55,216 nucleotides of DNA from Cohnella sp. GbtcB17 (GTDB lineage: Bacteria; Bacillota; Bacilli; Paenibacillales; Paenibacillaceae), in NCBI RefSeq assembly GCF_019091135.1, contig NZ_JAGXJW010000013.1, positions 1 through 55,216 of the forward strand, written 5' to 3'. Numbering within the stretch: the stretch's first letter is position 1; each line of letters begins with the position of its first letter. Under the pieces are notes generated by a model that saw only the letters and a list, made by a program, of their open reading frames with translations, did no database searches and was not told where the DNA came from. Shown here piece by piece: positions 8,606 to 17,263 of the stretch. The translations under genes were made by a program, and so were the position numbers.

Positions 8606-8623
8606 TATACAAAATATATACAT
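8606..8623. promoter_or_regulatory. Candidate CarH operator pair 3
   Basis: TATACAA (8606) and TATACAT (8617) are direct repeats with the same 11-bp period, just downstream of the putative start of transcription of the chemoreceptor gene. Confidence 0.5.
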
Positions 8624-8654
8624 ACAATCAAAGATAAAGGACGGTAGAGGTAAA

Positions 8655-9575
8655 ATGGTCGAACGGGCGTATGGCGAAGAACATATGCAGGCGCTGCATG
8701 CGCAGGCCGTGCTTGAAGCGATGGAACGATCTTTGGCGATCGTCGCGTTCGATATGGAGGGGACCGTGCTGCGGGCCAACCGCAACTTCGCCGAAGCGCT
8801 CGGATATAGCGAAACGGAGATTCGGGGGATGTCGCACAGGCATTTTTGCACGCCGGCGTTCGCGGCTAGCGACGCCTATCGCGAATTGTGGTCGAACCTG
8901 CGGGACGGCAAGCCTTTTCAGCAAAAGATCCAGCGGGTCGCCAAGAACGGCAGCCTGCTCTGGCTGGAAGCGACGTATATGCCGGTGCGGGGGGCGGACG
9001 GGAACTTCGAAGCCGTGGTCAAGGTGGCGACGGATATCACGTCCCGTGAGCAGGCGGAGAGCCGGCAGGCGGCAGAGCTGAAGCGCATGGCGCAGGAGCT
9101 GTCCGAGCAGGCGGAAGAAGGCGTATGGAAAAGCGGGGAGATCGAGGCAGCCATTCACCAAGTGCGCGCGGATTCGCTCGACAATCTGGAAAGGCTCGGT
9201 CAACTGGAGCGTCAAGCCGTCGCTATTCGCGGCATCGTGCGCGCCATCCGTGAGGTGGCGGCACAGACGCAGCTCCTGTCGCTGAACGCGGCGCTCGAGG
9301 CGGCTCGCGCGGGCGAGTTCGGACTGGGCTTTGAGGTTGTCGCCTCGGAGGTTCGCAAGCTGGCGGGTCAAGTCCAGGAAGCCTCGAAGCTCGCGAACGG
9401 CGAGGTTGAGGAGCTCGCCGCCCGGATCGCGGAGATCGGCAAAGGGACGAAGAGAGCGCAGTCTTCGGCGGGGGAGAGCTTGCGCAGGCTGGAAGACGCG
9501 GTCGATGCCTTCCGGCGGATCGAAGATGCGGCGCGGCGGCTGAACGCGTCTTCCGATTCGTTCGCGGAGCGTTAA
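8655..9575 (+). CDS. Soluble PAS-domain chemoreceptor (short MCP)
   Basis: 306 aa from the ATG at 8655, preceded by a purine-rich GGTAGAGG. Residues 15-135 are a PAS/PAC domain ([20 protein letters not shown] through ATDITSREQ). The rest is an alpha-helical signalling hairpin with the conserved tip ([20 protein letters not shown]) and then [15 protein letters not shown], as in methyl-accepting chemotaxis proteins. There is no membrane segment and no HAMP, and the hairpin is very short, as in the soluble Bacillus receptor YfmS. It should interact with CheA/CheW in the cytoplasm. Being divergent from the CarH-like gene, with shared half-sites, it is the best candidate target of that regulator. 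The PAS cofactor is unknown. Confidence 0.88.
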   Translation: MVERAYGEEHMQALHAQAVLEAMERSLAIVAFDMEGTVLRANRNFAEALGYSETEIRGMSHRHFCTPAFAASDAYRELWSNLRDGKPFQQKIQRVAKNGSLLWLEATYMPVRGADGNFEAVVKVATDITSREQAESRQAAELKRMAQELSEQAEEGVWKSGEIEAAIHQVRADSLDNLERLGQLERQAVAIRGIVRAIREVAAQTQLLSLNAALEAARAGEFGLGFEVVASEVRKLAGQVQEASKLANGEVEELAARIAEIGKGTKRAQSSAGESLRRLEDAVDAFRRIEDAARRLNASSDSFAER

Positions 9576-9678
9576 AGCGCGGCTCGCGTTATTCTAGTAT
9601 TTTCATTTTGAACGCTGTGATTTAAGATGGAGAGAGACAGGCCTTATGTCCTAGATCGGAGAAACGGAGACCAAACCG

Positions 9679-11118
9679 ATGAACGTACGCTCGCCGCTTG
9701 GACCGCTCGCCGCCTCGATTCTTCCATATGCAGCATTCGTCATATTGAGCAGAAATCCCGCATGGGACGGCTTATTCGTGCTGCCGAACGCACACTTTTA
9801 CATCGTCAGCTCCGTCGCGCTGCTCGCGCTCGTCGTCGCCGTGTTCGTCGCCGTCGCCGGCCGGCGCGTGCGCAACATCAAAGTCAGCTTCCTCGCGTTG
9901 TCCTTCGTCTCTTTGTCTGTATTATTCATGGTGCACGGACTGTCCACGCCCAGCATACTACTGGGCGTCACTACGCTGCCGAAGATCAGCGCGCCGCTCA
10001 GCGTCATCTTCGCCACCCTCTGGCTCTGGCTGTCCTCCTGGCGCTCCGACCACCCTTTGATTCGCTTTTTATCCTGCCGAGAGCGTGTGCTTCTGCCGCT
10101 CTGGACCGCGCTGCTGGCGCTCGCCGGCGCAATCGCCCTGCTGCGTCCGGAGATCGTCGGCTTCATCCGTCTCGATATTTATCCGTTGAACAGCTCGGCG
10201 ACGATGTTCGTGATTGCCGTCAATATCGTGACGGGCTATCGGTACTATCGGTCGTATCTTTACTCGCGGTTTCCGCTGGAGCTCGCGATCGTTTACGCCA
10301 CGGCATGGCTGATCGCAGCCCAGCTCATCATGACGCAAGGCGACGTATGGCGCAGCAGCTGGTGGCTGTACCATTTCCTGCTGTTGGCGGCGATGCTGGT
10401 CGTGCTGACCGGACTTTACCGGCAATACGCGTCCAAGCGATCGCTCGCCGGCGCCATCAAAGGGCTGTTCACGACGGACCCGGTCGAGCGCATCACGAAC
10501 GCGCTGCAGCCGAGCGTCCGCGCGCTCATGCTTGCCACCGAGAGCAAGGACCCGTACACGGCGGGCCACAACTTTCGCGTGACGCTGTACGCGCTTAAGA
10601 TCGCCGAGCAGCTGCAGCTTCGCCCGGAGCAGCTGCGCGCGCTCGTCGGCGGCACGATCGTGCACGACGTCGGCAAGATCGAGACGCCCGACGCGGTGCT
10701 GAACAAGCCGGGGAGGCTGACGCCGGAGGAGCGGACGATCATCGAGGAGCATCCGGTGAGAGGGTACGAGATGTGCCGAAACCTCGGGTTCATGGAAGAA
10801 GAGCTGGGCATCATCCGGTCGCACCATGAGAAGTGGAACGGCGAAGGCTACCCCGACCGGCTGGCCGGCGAAAAGATTCCCCGGATGGCGCGAATCGTGG
10901 CGGTTGCGGACGTATACGACGCGCTGACGAGCAACCGGGCGTACCGGCGGGCGATGTCGCACGAGGACGCGATGGCCATCCTGAACGCGAGCAAGGGGAC
11001 GCACTTCGAGCCGGCCTGCGTCGAAGCGTGGGAGAAGGCTTGCCAGGCCGAGCCGGAGATGATCCGGGAGGGCTCTGCGCTCTGGGAGCGGGGAATGGGC
11101 AGATCGGCGCTCGCCTGA
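9679..11118 (+). CDS. Membrane HD-GYP domain protein
   Basis: 479 aa with a GGAGACC site before the ATG. The first 250 residues contain about eight hydrophobic helices forming an integral sensor domain. The C-terminal half is an HD-GYP phosphodiesterase: HDVGKIETPD for the HD motif, HHEKWNGEGYPD for the HHE...GYP motif, and VADVYDALTSNRAYR. Such enzymes hydrolyse cyclic-di-GMP (some act on cGAMP). The metal ligands look complete, so it is probably active. It follows the chemoreceptor by about 100 nt on the same strand, which may link the two in motility control; that link is inference. Confidence 0.9.
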   Translation: MNVRSPLGPLAASILPYAAFVILSRNPAWDGLFVLPNAHFYIVSSVALLALVVAVFVAVAGRRVRNIKVSFLALSFVSLSVLFMVHGLSTPSILLGVTTLPKISAPLSVIFATLWLWLSSWRSDHPLIRFLSCRERVLLPLWTALLALAGAIALLRPEIVGFIRLDIYPLNSSATMFVIAVNIVTGYRYYRSYLYSRFPLELAIVYATAWLIAAQLIMTQGDVWRSSWWLYHFLLLAAMLVVLTGLYRQYASKRSLAGAIKGLFTTDPVERITNALQPSVRALMLATESKDPYTAGHNFRVTLYALKIAEQLQLRPEQLRALVGGTIVHDVGKIETPDAVLNKPGRLTPEERTIIEEHPVRGYEMCRNLGFMEEELGIIRSHHEKWNGEGYPDRLAGEKIPRMARIVAVADVYDALTSNRAYRRAMSHEDAMAILNASKGTHFEPACVEAWEKACQAEPEMIREGSALWERGMGRSALA

Positions 11119-11241
11119 TGGCAGCGCATAGGCGCGTTGGAGAGAAGGCGCGGCTTCGGTTGTGTCCTAGGCGCGGTTTGCCGGGGGCGGGCAGCGGGTA
11201 AGGTCCTGTATAACCAACCCAACCGACAGGAGATGAGGACC

Positions 11242-11403
11242 ATGACCAAGCTGACCGGCGATCAGGCGCGCAATGCCGAGGATCAAGACAACAATTCGCT
11301 CGAGCAGGAGCAGAAGATCGGCCGCGGGCAGGACATCGAGCCCCAGGCCGAAGAGTGGGAAGCCAAGCAGTCGCAGCAAGAGCAGGACAAGCCTAATCGA
11401 TAA
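11242..11403 (+). CDS. Small hydrophilic Gln/Glu-rich protein
   Basis: 53 aa, with no hydrophobic segment and about half of its residues D, E, Q, N or K. The ATG at 11242 is 9 nt after AGGAG; an in-frame ATG at 11233 is too close to that site. The composition suggests an intrinsically disordered, perhaps stress- or spore-related, protein, but no family is recognised. It ends just before a bidirectional terminator. Confidence 0.6.
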   Translation: MTKLTGDQARNAEDQDNNSLEQEQKIGRGQDIEPQAEEWEAKQSQQEQDKPNR

Positions 11404-11444
11404 GCCCCCGAATCGATAAACCGCCGGGTCTCCGGCGAATCGAC

Positions 11445-11482
11445 AAACGGCGCCGCTCCCGAAGGGGAAGCGGCGCCGTTTA
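11445..11482. terminator. Bidirectional terminator
   Basis: The stem AAACGGCGCCGCT / AGCGGCGCCGTTT sits between convergent genes ending at 11403 and 11492. Confidence 0.85.
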
Positions 11483-11491
11483 TTGATGGAT

Positions 11492-12358
11492 TTAGAAGTC
11501 GAAGTTGTCGGGATCGGGACCGACACGCTCGCCGCGGTCCAGCGCGGCGATCAGGCGATGATCCTCCGCGGTGAGCGAGAAGCCGAAGACATCGGCATTT
11601 TCCGCGATTCGGCGCGCGCGGGTCGACTTGGGAATTGTCGCTATGCCGAGCTCGAGGTCCCAGCGCACAATAATTTGCGCGACGGATTTGCCATGTCTTT
11701 GCGCAATCGCGGTCAGCGTCGGATCGTCCAGCAGCCCGCCTTGCATGAGCGGCGACCAGGCTTCGATCCGGATGCCGCGCTCGGCCGCATAGGCGCGCAG
11801 CTCGGGCTGCTGCAGCCGCGGATGCAGCTCGATTTGATCGACCATCGGCACAACGCTTGCGGTCTGCAGAAGGTCTTCGAGGTGATGAATGTGGAAGTTG
11901 CTGACGCCGATCGCTTTAACCCGGCCGTCCGTGTACAGCTTTTCGAGGGCGCGCCAGGCAGCATTGTATTTCCCGGCGACGGGCCAGTGAATCAGGTACA
12001 GGTCGAGGTAATCGAGCCCCAGCTTGCGCAGGCTCGTCTCATAGGCGGCCAGCGTCTCCTCGTATCCGAGGTCCGCATTCCAGACCTTCGACGTGACGAA
12101 CAGCGCTTCGCGGGCAAGCCCCGTCTCGGCGAGCGCCTCTCGAATGCCTGCGCCGACGCTCGTCTCATTGTCATAAATCGCGGCCGTATCGATGCTGCGG
12201 TAGCCCTGGCGAATCGCTTCCTTGACCGCGTTCGCGGCCTCGTCGCCCTCCGGCACCTTAAATACGCCGAGGCCGAGCCAGGGCATGCGGACGCCGTTCG
12301 CAAGCGGAAATGCGCTCTGAAGATTTTGAAGGCTTTGAAGGTCTGCTTTTGCGGTCAT
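11492..12358 (-). CDS. Aldo/keto reductase
   Basis: 288 aa with a clean AAGGAGG site. The catalytic set of the AKR superfamily is visible: Asp and Tyr in DTAAIYDNE, Lys in VTSKVW, His in LIHWP. The NADPH-binding IPKSTRARRIAENADVF segment is near the C-terminus. It resembles the YvgN/YtbE group (methylglyoxal and other aldehyde reductases). It lies 15 nt downstream of the MFS gene in one operon, opposite an HxlR regulator, which fits a detoxification unit responding to electrophiles. Substrate unknown. Confidence 0.93.
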   Translation of the reverse strand: MTAKADLQSLQNLQSAFPLANGVRMPWLGLGVFKVPEGDEAANAVKEAIRQGYRSIDTAAIYDNETSVGAGIREALAETGLAREALFVTSKVWNADLGYEETLAAYETSLRKLGLDYLDLYLIHWPVAGKYNAAWRALEKLYTDGRVKAIGVSNFHIHHLEDLLQTASVVPMVDQIELHPRLQQPELRAYAAERGIRIEAWSPLMQGGLLDDPTLTAIAQRHGKSVAQIIVRWDLELGIATIPKSTRARRIAENADVFGFSLTAEDHRLIAALDRGERVGPDPDNFDF

Positions 12359-12373
12359 AATAGAGAGTCCTCC

Positions 12374-13615
12374 TTAGTGGAAGTTTAGGTTGTTAGAGAC
12401 TGGAGCGTCCGGCGTTCGGCTATCGTTGTTCGCGCGGGCTTCCGCGTTTTCGAGGCGCAGGCTTGCGGCCGTGAGCAGCACGGCGGCGGCGACCATGACG
12501 GCGCCGACCCATGGCGTATGCGCCACGCCGAGCCGTTCCACGACGATGCCGCCGAGGAAAGCCCCGATCGCGATGCCCGCGTTAAACGCCGCGATGTTGA
12601 GCGACGAGGCGAAGTCGACGGCGTTTTTGGCGTGCCGCTCGGCGAGCATCACGACATAGAGCTGGAGCCCGGGCACGTTCATGAAGGCGAGCAGGCCCAT
12701 GAGCAGGACGGCCGCGAGCCCGGCCGCATGGTAGGCTGCGGCGAAGTTCAGAACCAGCAGGACGACGGTCTGCAGCGCGAACATGACGAGCAGCGCCGGT
12801 ACGGGACGCTTGTTGGCGGCTTTGCCGCCAACGACGTTGCCCACCGCGATGGCGATGCCGTAGAAGAGCAGGATGAGGGCGATCGACGACTCGCCGAATC
12901 CGGTTATATCCCGCAGAAGCGGGGACAAATAAGTGAAGACGACGAAGGTGCCTCCGTAGCCCAGCGCGGTGATGGCGAAGGCAAGCAGCAGCCTCCGGTT
13001 GCCGAGCAGCGGCAGCTGGTGGCGCAGCTTCGTTCGGACGGCGCTGCGCAGCCCCGAGGGCACGAGCGCGAGGTTGGCGACGAAGGCTGCGATGCCGACG
13101 GCTGCGATGGCCGCGAAGGCGGCTCGCCAGCCGAGATGCTGACCGAGCAGCGTGCCGAGGGGCACGCCGGTGACGGTCGCGATCGTCAGGCCCGAGAACA
13201 TCGTGGAGATCGCGCTGGCTCTGCGGTCACGCGGCACGAGATCCGCCGCGATCGTCGAGCCGACGGACATGAAGACGCCGTGGGCGAAGGCGGACAGCAC
13301 GCGGGCGACGAGCAGCGGGACGACGCCGCCGGAAGCGGCGGCGAGGACGTTGCCCGCGATAAAGACGACCATGATCCAGAGCAGGAGCGTCTTGCGCGGC
13401 ACGCCCGCGGCGAGCGAAGTTAGAATCGGCGCGCCCGCCATAACGCCCAGTGCGTATAGCGTGACCGTAAGGCCCGCCATGGATTCGGTTATATGAAGAT
13501 CATCCGCGATGAGGGGCAGCAGCCCGACGCTGATGAATTCGGTCGTGCCGATGGCGAACGCGCTGACCGCAAGCGCGAGCAGCGCGGCCGTGCTTTTGTT
13601 AAAGGCAACCGTCAT
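12374..13615 (-). CDS. MFS efflux transporter (DHA1, AraJ-like)
   Basis: 413 aa from the ATG at 13615 (MTVAFNKSTAAL), which has a GGGAG site; a longer upstream frame is antisense to the HxlR gene and was rejected. Twelve hydrophobic helices are visible, with the start GTTEFISVGLLPLIADDL typical of drug/sugar efflux permeases of the DHA1 group. It is transcribed with the aldo/keto reductase and divergent from an HxlR regulator, whose palindromic site lies in the spacer. Probably exports a toxic small molecule; the substrate is not readable. Confidence 0.9.
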   Translation of the reverse strand: MTVAFNKSTAALLALAVSAFAIGTTEFISVGLLPLIADDLHITESMAGLTVTLYALGVMAGAPILTSLAAGVPRKTLLLWIMVVFIAGNVLAAASGGVVPLLVARVLSAFAHGVFMSVGSTIAADLVPRDRRASAISTMFSGLTIATVTGVPLGTLLGQHLGWRAAFAAIAAVGIAAFVANLALVPSGLRSAVRTKLRHQLPLLGNRRLLLAFAITALGYGGTFVVFTYLSPLLRDITGFGESSIALILLFYGIAIAVGNVVGGKAANKRPVPALLVMFALQTVVLLVLNFAAAYHAAGLAAVLLMGLLAFMNVPGLQLYVVMLAERHAKNAVDFASSLNIAAFNAGIAIGAFLGGIVVERLGVAHTPWVGAVMVAAAVLLTAASLRLENAEARANNDSRTPDAPVSNNLNFH

Positions 13616-13691
13616 TGGAGCAACACTCCCGTAGTAGATATCCCGGCCGGTGAATGCTATTATGGATGAATGTCGCCTGAAAGGACAGTAC

Positions 13692-13724
13692 GTACTTTTA
13701 AGTGATATAGGTACTAAAAAGTAC
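13692..13724. promoter_or_regulatory. HxlR-type operator palindrome
   Basis: Arms GTACTTTT (13692-13699) and AAAAGTAC (13717-13724) with a GGTACT between them lie in the MFS/hxlR divergent spacer. This is a likely binding site for the HxlR protein. Confidence 0.6.
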
Positions 13725-13756
13725 CCATGGCGGCATGCGAAAGGAGTTCGATCGCA

Positions 13757-14116
13757 ATGGCCAAAAAATACAACATCTCCGTGGAAGCGACGCTCGAAGT
13801 CATCGGCGGCAAGTGGAAGTGCGTCATCCTGTGCCATCTGACGCACGGCAAGAAGCGCACGAGCGAGCTCAAGCGCCTCATGCCCGCGATCACGCAGAAG
13901 ATGCTCACGCAGCAGCTGCGCGAGCTCGAGGACGACGGCATCGTCAACCGGATCGTATATAACGAAGTGCCGCCCCGCGTCGAGTACGAGCTCAGTGCTT
14001 ACGGGTGGAGCCTGAAGTCGATTCTCGACTCCTTGTGCAACTGGGGCGAGCAGCATATTATCAAGGAATACGGGGACAAATACGCGGTGCTCGAGGATAA
14101 CGTGCTGAACCGCTAG
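13757..14116 (+). CDS. HxlR-family transcriptional regulator
   Basis: 119 aa, ATG preceded by AAAGGAG. Typical HxlR winged helix: EVIGGKWKCVILCHL, ELKRLMPAITQKMLTQQLRELE, then the wing VPPRVEYELS and GWSLKSILD. A Cys sits in the WKCVILCHL helix, near where the redox Cys of YodB/HypR-type sensors is found, so thiol stress sensing is possible. Divergent from MFS + aldo/keto reductase. The rlmN start follows after 11 nt, so the two are probably co-transcribed. Confidence 0.93.
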   Translation: MAKKYNISVEATLEVIGGKWKCVILCHLTHGKKRTSELKRLMPAITQKMLTQQLRELEDDGIVNRIVYNEVPPRVEYELSAYGWSLKSILDSLCNWGEQHIIKEYGDKYAVLEDNVLNR

Positions 14117-14127
14117 AAGAGAGGTAA

Positions 14128-15201
14128 ATGGAGATGAACAAGCCATCGATATACGGCTTGCCTTACGATAAGCTGGCCGCCTGGCTGGCGGAGCGAGGCT
14201 TCAAGAAGTCCCGCGCGGACCGGACGTGGGAGCAGCTGTACCGCATCCGCGTCGCTGAATTCGCGGAGATGGAGCCTGCGCTCGAGCCTGCCGTGACGGC
14301 GCTGCTCGAGCAGAGCTTCACGCTGCGGACGATGACGGAGCACGTCAAGCAGCAGTCGGCCGACGGCACCGTGAAGTTTCTGTTCCGGTTGTCCGACGGC
14401 AATCTCATCGAGACGGTGCTCATGCGGCACAAGTTTGGCTTGTCCGTCTGCGTGACGACCCAGGTCGGCTGCAACATCGGCTGCAGCTTCTGCGCGAGCG
14501 GCTTGCTCGCCAAGAGCCGGGATCTGTCCGCAGGCGAGATCGCGGAGCAGATCATGCAGGTTCAGGCGCATCTTGACGCCGCCGGCGACGGCGAGCGCGT
14601 CAGCCACATCGTCGTGATGGGCATCGGCGAGCCGTTCGACAATTACGACAACATGGCGGATTTCATCCGCGTCATGAAGGACCATAAGGGGCTGGCGATC
14701 GGACCGCGCCACATCACCGTGTCCACGAGCGGACTGGCGAACAAGCTGCGGGAATTCGCGGACTCGGACCTGCAGACGAATTTGGCCGTATCGCTTCACG
14801 CGCCGAACGACGAGCTGCGCACGCGCATCATGAAGATCAACCGCGCCATTCCGATCGCGAAGCTGATGGACGCGATCGATTATTATCTGGCGCGGACGAA
14901 CCGGCGGCTCACGCTGGAATATATTTTGCTGCGGGACGTGAACGACCGCCGGGAGCATGCCGAGGAGCTGGCCGACTTGATCGGCGAGACGCGGCGGAGC
15001 CAGGTGAACGTGAACCTCATCCCGTACAATCCGGTCGATGAGCACAGCCAGTACCAGCGCAGCGAGCAGGAGGCGGTGCGGGGCTTCTACGACGCGCTCA
15101 AAAAGCGCGGCGTCAGCGTCAGCGTGCGCCTGGAGCACGGCGCGGACATCGACGCTGCCTGCGGGCAGCTGCGGAGCAAGCAGATCGCGAAGGCGAATTA
15201 A
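14128..15201 (+). CDS. rlmN: 23S rRNA (adenine-2503-C2) methyltransferase RlmN
   Basis: 357 aa. Radical-SAM enzyme that methylates A2503 of 23S rRNA (and A37 of some tRNAs). The Cx3Cx2C cluster motif is CNIGCSFC, and the acceptor Cys is in the C-terminal ACGQLR. Intermediate markers are [14 protein letters not shown] and ISLHAPN-like VSLHAPND. It matches RlmN rather than Cfr in [17 protein letters not shown]. The start follows GAGAGG; a second ATG lies 6 nt downstream. Its association with an HxlR regulator is unusual, and this may be a second genomic copy; that cannot be told from the window. Confidence 0.9.
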   Translation: MEMNKPSIYGLPYDKLAAWLAERGFKKSRADRTWEQLYRIRVAEFAEMEPALEPAVTALLEQSFTLRTMTEHVKQQSADGTVKFLFRLSDGNLIETVLMRHKFGLSVCVTTQVGCNIGCSFCASGLLAKSRDLSAGEIAEQIMQVQAHLDAAGDGERVSHIVVMGIGEPFDNYDNMADFIRVMKDHKGLAIGPRHITVSTSGLANKLREFADSDLQTNLAVSLHAPNDELRTRIMKINRAIPIAKLMDAIDYYLARTNRRLTLEYILLRDVNDRREHAEELADLIGETRRSQVNVNLIPYNPVDEHSQYQRSEQEAVRGFYDALKKRGVSVSVRLEHGADIDAACGQLRSKQIAKAN

Positions 15202-15208
15202 TAAAGCG

Positions 15209-15235
15209 AAAGGGGCCGTGTCGAACGGCCCCTTT
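15209..15235. terminator. Bidirectional terminator after rlmN
   Basis: Perfect AAAGGGGCCGT / ACGGCCCCTTT stem with a 5-nt loop between convergent genes. Confidence 0.9.
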
Positions 15236-15238
15236 CTT

Positions 15239-16132
15239 CTATTTAGGCTCGGCAAGCTGACGAACGTGCTGCGGGGGCAGCCCGGTTAGCCTGGCGATCG
15301 TATCGAGGTCCATACCTTCTCGCAGCATGTGAAGCGCGATTTCCGCTTTCGCAGATTCCTGTCCTTCCTCGCGTCCTTCTTTTTTGCCCGATTCCCAGCC
15401 TGTCTCCCGGCCTTCCTCCCAAGCGTCCTTCAGGAAGCTGATCCGATCCCGCTGCGCTTTTTCCCGGGCCTCGTACAGCATTCTGGTCATGTCGTCTTCG
15501 CTGAGGTGAGCAAGGCGCTCTTCGGCATGGCGTATCGTCGGATCCATCTCGATCAACTCCTCCAACTGTTCTGGGGTCGTCCATTCGTCCAAAAACCGCA
15601 GCCAGCGATGCAGCGGATCCTCGAGGCGATACGGTCCGGCTCTGAACTTCGGGCATTCGATGAAGTGCAACTCGATCAGGTCGGTGAGCCGGTATTGCCT
15701 TTCCATATCTTCGTATAGCTGAAACGAATGATGAAAATGGGTAAGCGGCAGAAAGGCAAAATCCAAAATATTGATGCAAATCGTCTTTTTGAGCTGGCTG
15801 TAATCCTCGCCTTCGCGGATGGAGTCGGCGAGCAAGCGCCCCATGTAGAACAAGCTGCGCTTTTCCATGTGCCGATAGCGTCCGACCTGCATCTCGACGT
15901 TGATTTGCTCTCGGTCCGCCGTCTCGCAGCGAATATCCAGCACGCCTTCTTTGTCTTCGACGAGGCGCTTCGTAAGCAGCTTGCCGTCCAGAATGGCCAG
16001 ATCGGCGATCGCCGCTCGGTCCGACCGCCGCAGAATCGCGTTCAGCAGTCCGATCAGCAGCGGCTTGCTGTCGGCTTCCCCGAACAGCCGTTTGAACAAG
16101 TAATCGTTTTTCGGATTCAATCGCTTCTTCAT
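15239..16132 (-). CDS. Rpn-family PD-(D/E)XK nuclease/putative transposase, copy 1
   Basis: 297 aa, with GGGGAG before the ATG. The start NPKNDYLFKRLFGEADSK and the active-site region GVLDIRCETADREQINVEMQ (D..ExQ) define the Rpn/PDDEXK_2 family, recombination-promoting endonucleases once called transposases. The C-terminus has the usual charged, Gly-rich linker (REEGRETGWESGKKEGREE) and an HTH-like tail (LDTIARLTGLPPQHVRQL). A close paralogue lies at 24721-25632. No terminal repeats or target duplications were seen, so I do not call a complete mobile element. Confidence 0.88.
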   Translation of the reverse strand: MKKRLNPKNDYLFKRLFGEADSKPLLIGLLNAILRRSDRAAIADLAILDGKLLTKRLVEDKEGVLDIRCETADREQINVEMQVGRYRHMEKRSLFYMGRLLADSIREGEDYSQLKKTICINILDFAFLPLTHFHHSFQLYEDMERQYRLTDLIELHFIECPKFRAGPYRLEDPLHRWLRFLDEWTTPEQLEELIEMDPTIRHAEERLAHLSEDDMTRMLYEAREKAQRDRISFLKDAWEEGRETGWESGKKEGREEGQESAKAEIALHMLREGMDLDTIARLTGLPPQHVRQLAEPK

Positions 16133-16184
16133 GCTTCCGTTCTCCCCTCAGTATACCATAGCCTTTTGCGCGTATGGAGAACGC

Positions 16185-16241
16185 AAAAAAGCACGCGCCG
16201 ACCGTTAACCCTTCAAAATCAGGGTGAACGGCGGCGCGTGC
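16185..16241 (-). terminator. Long-stem terminator after the AraC-GyrI gene
   Basis: Read leftward, GCACGCGCCG pairs with CGGCGCGTGC, with an inner CCGTT.ACCCT stem, followed by a T run. It separates the AraC gene from the Rpn copy. Confidence 0.8.
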
Positions 16242-16306
16242 TTCGCGTCCGCTTGTTTGCTTGCATCTATCTTCGCCGGACCGGAAGCGTTTGTCAATCG
16301 AAGGAA

Positions 16307-17173
16307 CTATGACTGGCTCGCGACGACGGGAATCCATACCTCGCAGCGGTAATCCTCCGCGTTCGTGTCTCCCTCCAGGTACACCTCGAGCTCGGGCGCC
16401 GGGGCATGTTCGTAGCCGCAGGACGGGAACCATTCGCTGTAGATCCGTCCCCATAGCTTCTGAATCGAGGGTGTCACGGGGCCGACCGAGTCGAATACCG
16501 CCCAGGTGGCCTGAGGCACCGTCCACGAGACGCAGCCTTCCGGCGTCTCCGCCTTCGCGTCGCATTCGACCGCGACCAGATAGGTGAGCAGCTCCTCGCC
16601 TGGAGGCATCGAGCAGATGCCGAGCAGCGGGTTGCCGGCGCCGATCTCCGCTAACGTGGACAGCGTACCGTCGGCCTCGCATTCTCCCCAATAAGCCGGA
16701 ATTCTCCGGTTGTTTTCCCCGTTCTCGGTGCTCACCCGGATCATTTTGCCGATGACCTTGAACGCCTCTCTTTTGACGATCCGATAGTCCATTTCTTTGT
16801 CTCCCTTCAACGACAGTTGGAAGGAAATGCGCGGGTAGGCCTTAAGCGCGGCGCCTTGGGCCTTGGCCTCCGAGGGCGCGATGCCGTGCGCTTTGCGGAA
16901 CGCCTTCGCGAACGACTCCGGCGATTCGTAGCCGTACTTCAGCGACACGTCCAGCACTTTGGCCGCACCCATCGCGAGCTCCTGAGCCGCCAGCGTCAGC
17001 TTGCGCTTGCGCATGTATTCCGCGACCGTCATGCCCGTCAGCATGTGGAACATTCGTTGAAAATGATAAGGCGAGGTACACGCCGCATGCGCGATCTCAG
17101 CGATATCGAAAGGCTCCTCCATCATCTGTTCCATCCGGTCCAGCGCGTGCCGCATTCGCTCAAGCCACTCCAT
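16307..17173 (-). CDS. AraC-type regulator with GyrI-like effector domain
   Basis: 288 aa from the ATG at 17173 (MEWLERM), preceded by AGAGGGGAG. Residues 1-105 are two HTH motifs of the AraC/XylS type (FDIAEIAHAACTSPYHFQRM and VLDVSLKYGYESPESFAKAF). Residues 125-288 are a GyrI-like/BacT ligand-binding domain (MDYRIVKREAFKVIGK, then LYSEWFPSCGYE-like IYSEWFPSCGYEHAPAPELE). Such proteins respond to small hydrophobic or drug-like ligands. No obvious target gene is attached, and the gene is monocistronic. Confidence 0.9.
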   Translation of the reverse strand: MEWLERMRHALDRMEQMMEEPFDIAEIAHAACTSPYHFQRMFHMLTGMTVAEYMRKRKLTLAAQELAMGAAKVLDVSLKYGYESPESFAKAFRKAHGIAPSEAKAQGAALKAYPRISFQLSLKGDKEMDYRIVKREAFKVIGKMIRVSTENGENNRRIPAYWGECEADGTLSTLAEIGAGNPLLGICSMPPGEELLTYLVAVECDAKAETPEGCVSWTVPQATWAVFDSVGPVTPSIQKLWGRIYSEWFPSCGYEHAPAPELEVYLEGDTNAEDYRCEVWIPVVASQS

Positions 17174-17263
17174 GCGCACTCCCCTCTCTGACTCCACTCT
17201 ATCATCGGGCGACCGCGCTCGCCTGTCATGGCGTGCTTTTCGCGGACAGCCCCATATTGCCGA

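Noticed and set aside
12374..14146. A 590-codon reading of the MFS gene
   Set aside because: The extra N-terminal part is antisense to the HxlR gene and lies across the operator; the ATG at 13615 has a ribosome site and starts a normal MFS protein.
14128..15201. Cfr-type resistance methyltransferase
   Set aside because: Motifs outside the radical-SAM cluster follow RlmN ([23 protein letters not shown]), not Cfr.
15239..16243. Complete insertion sequence around the Rpn gene
   Set aside because: No terminal inverted repeats or target-site duplication found; the flanking stem is better explained as a terminator.
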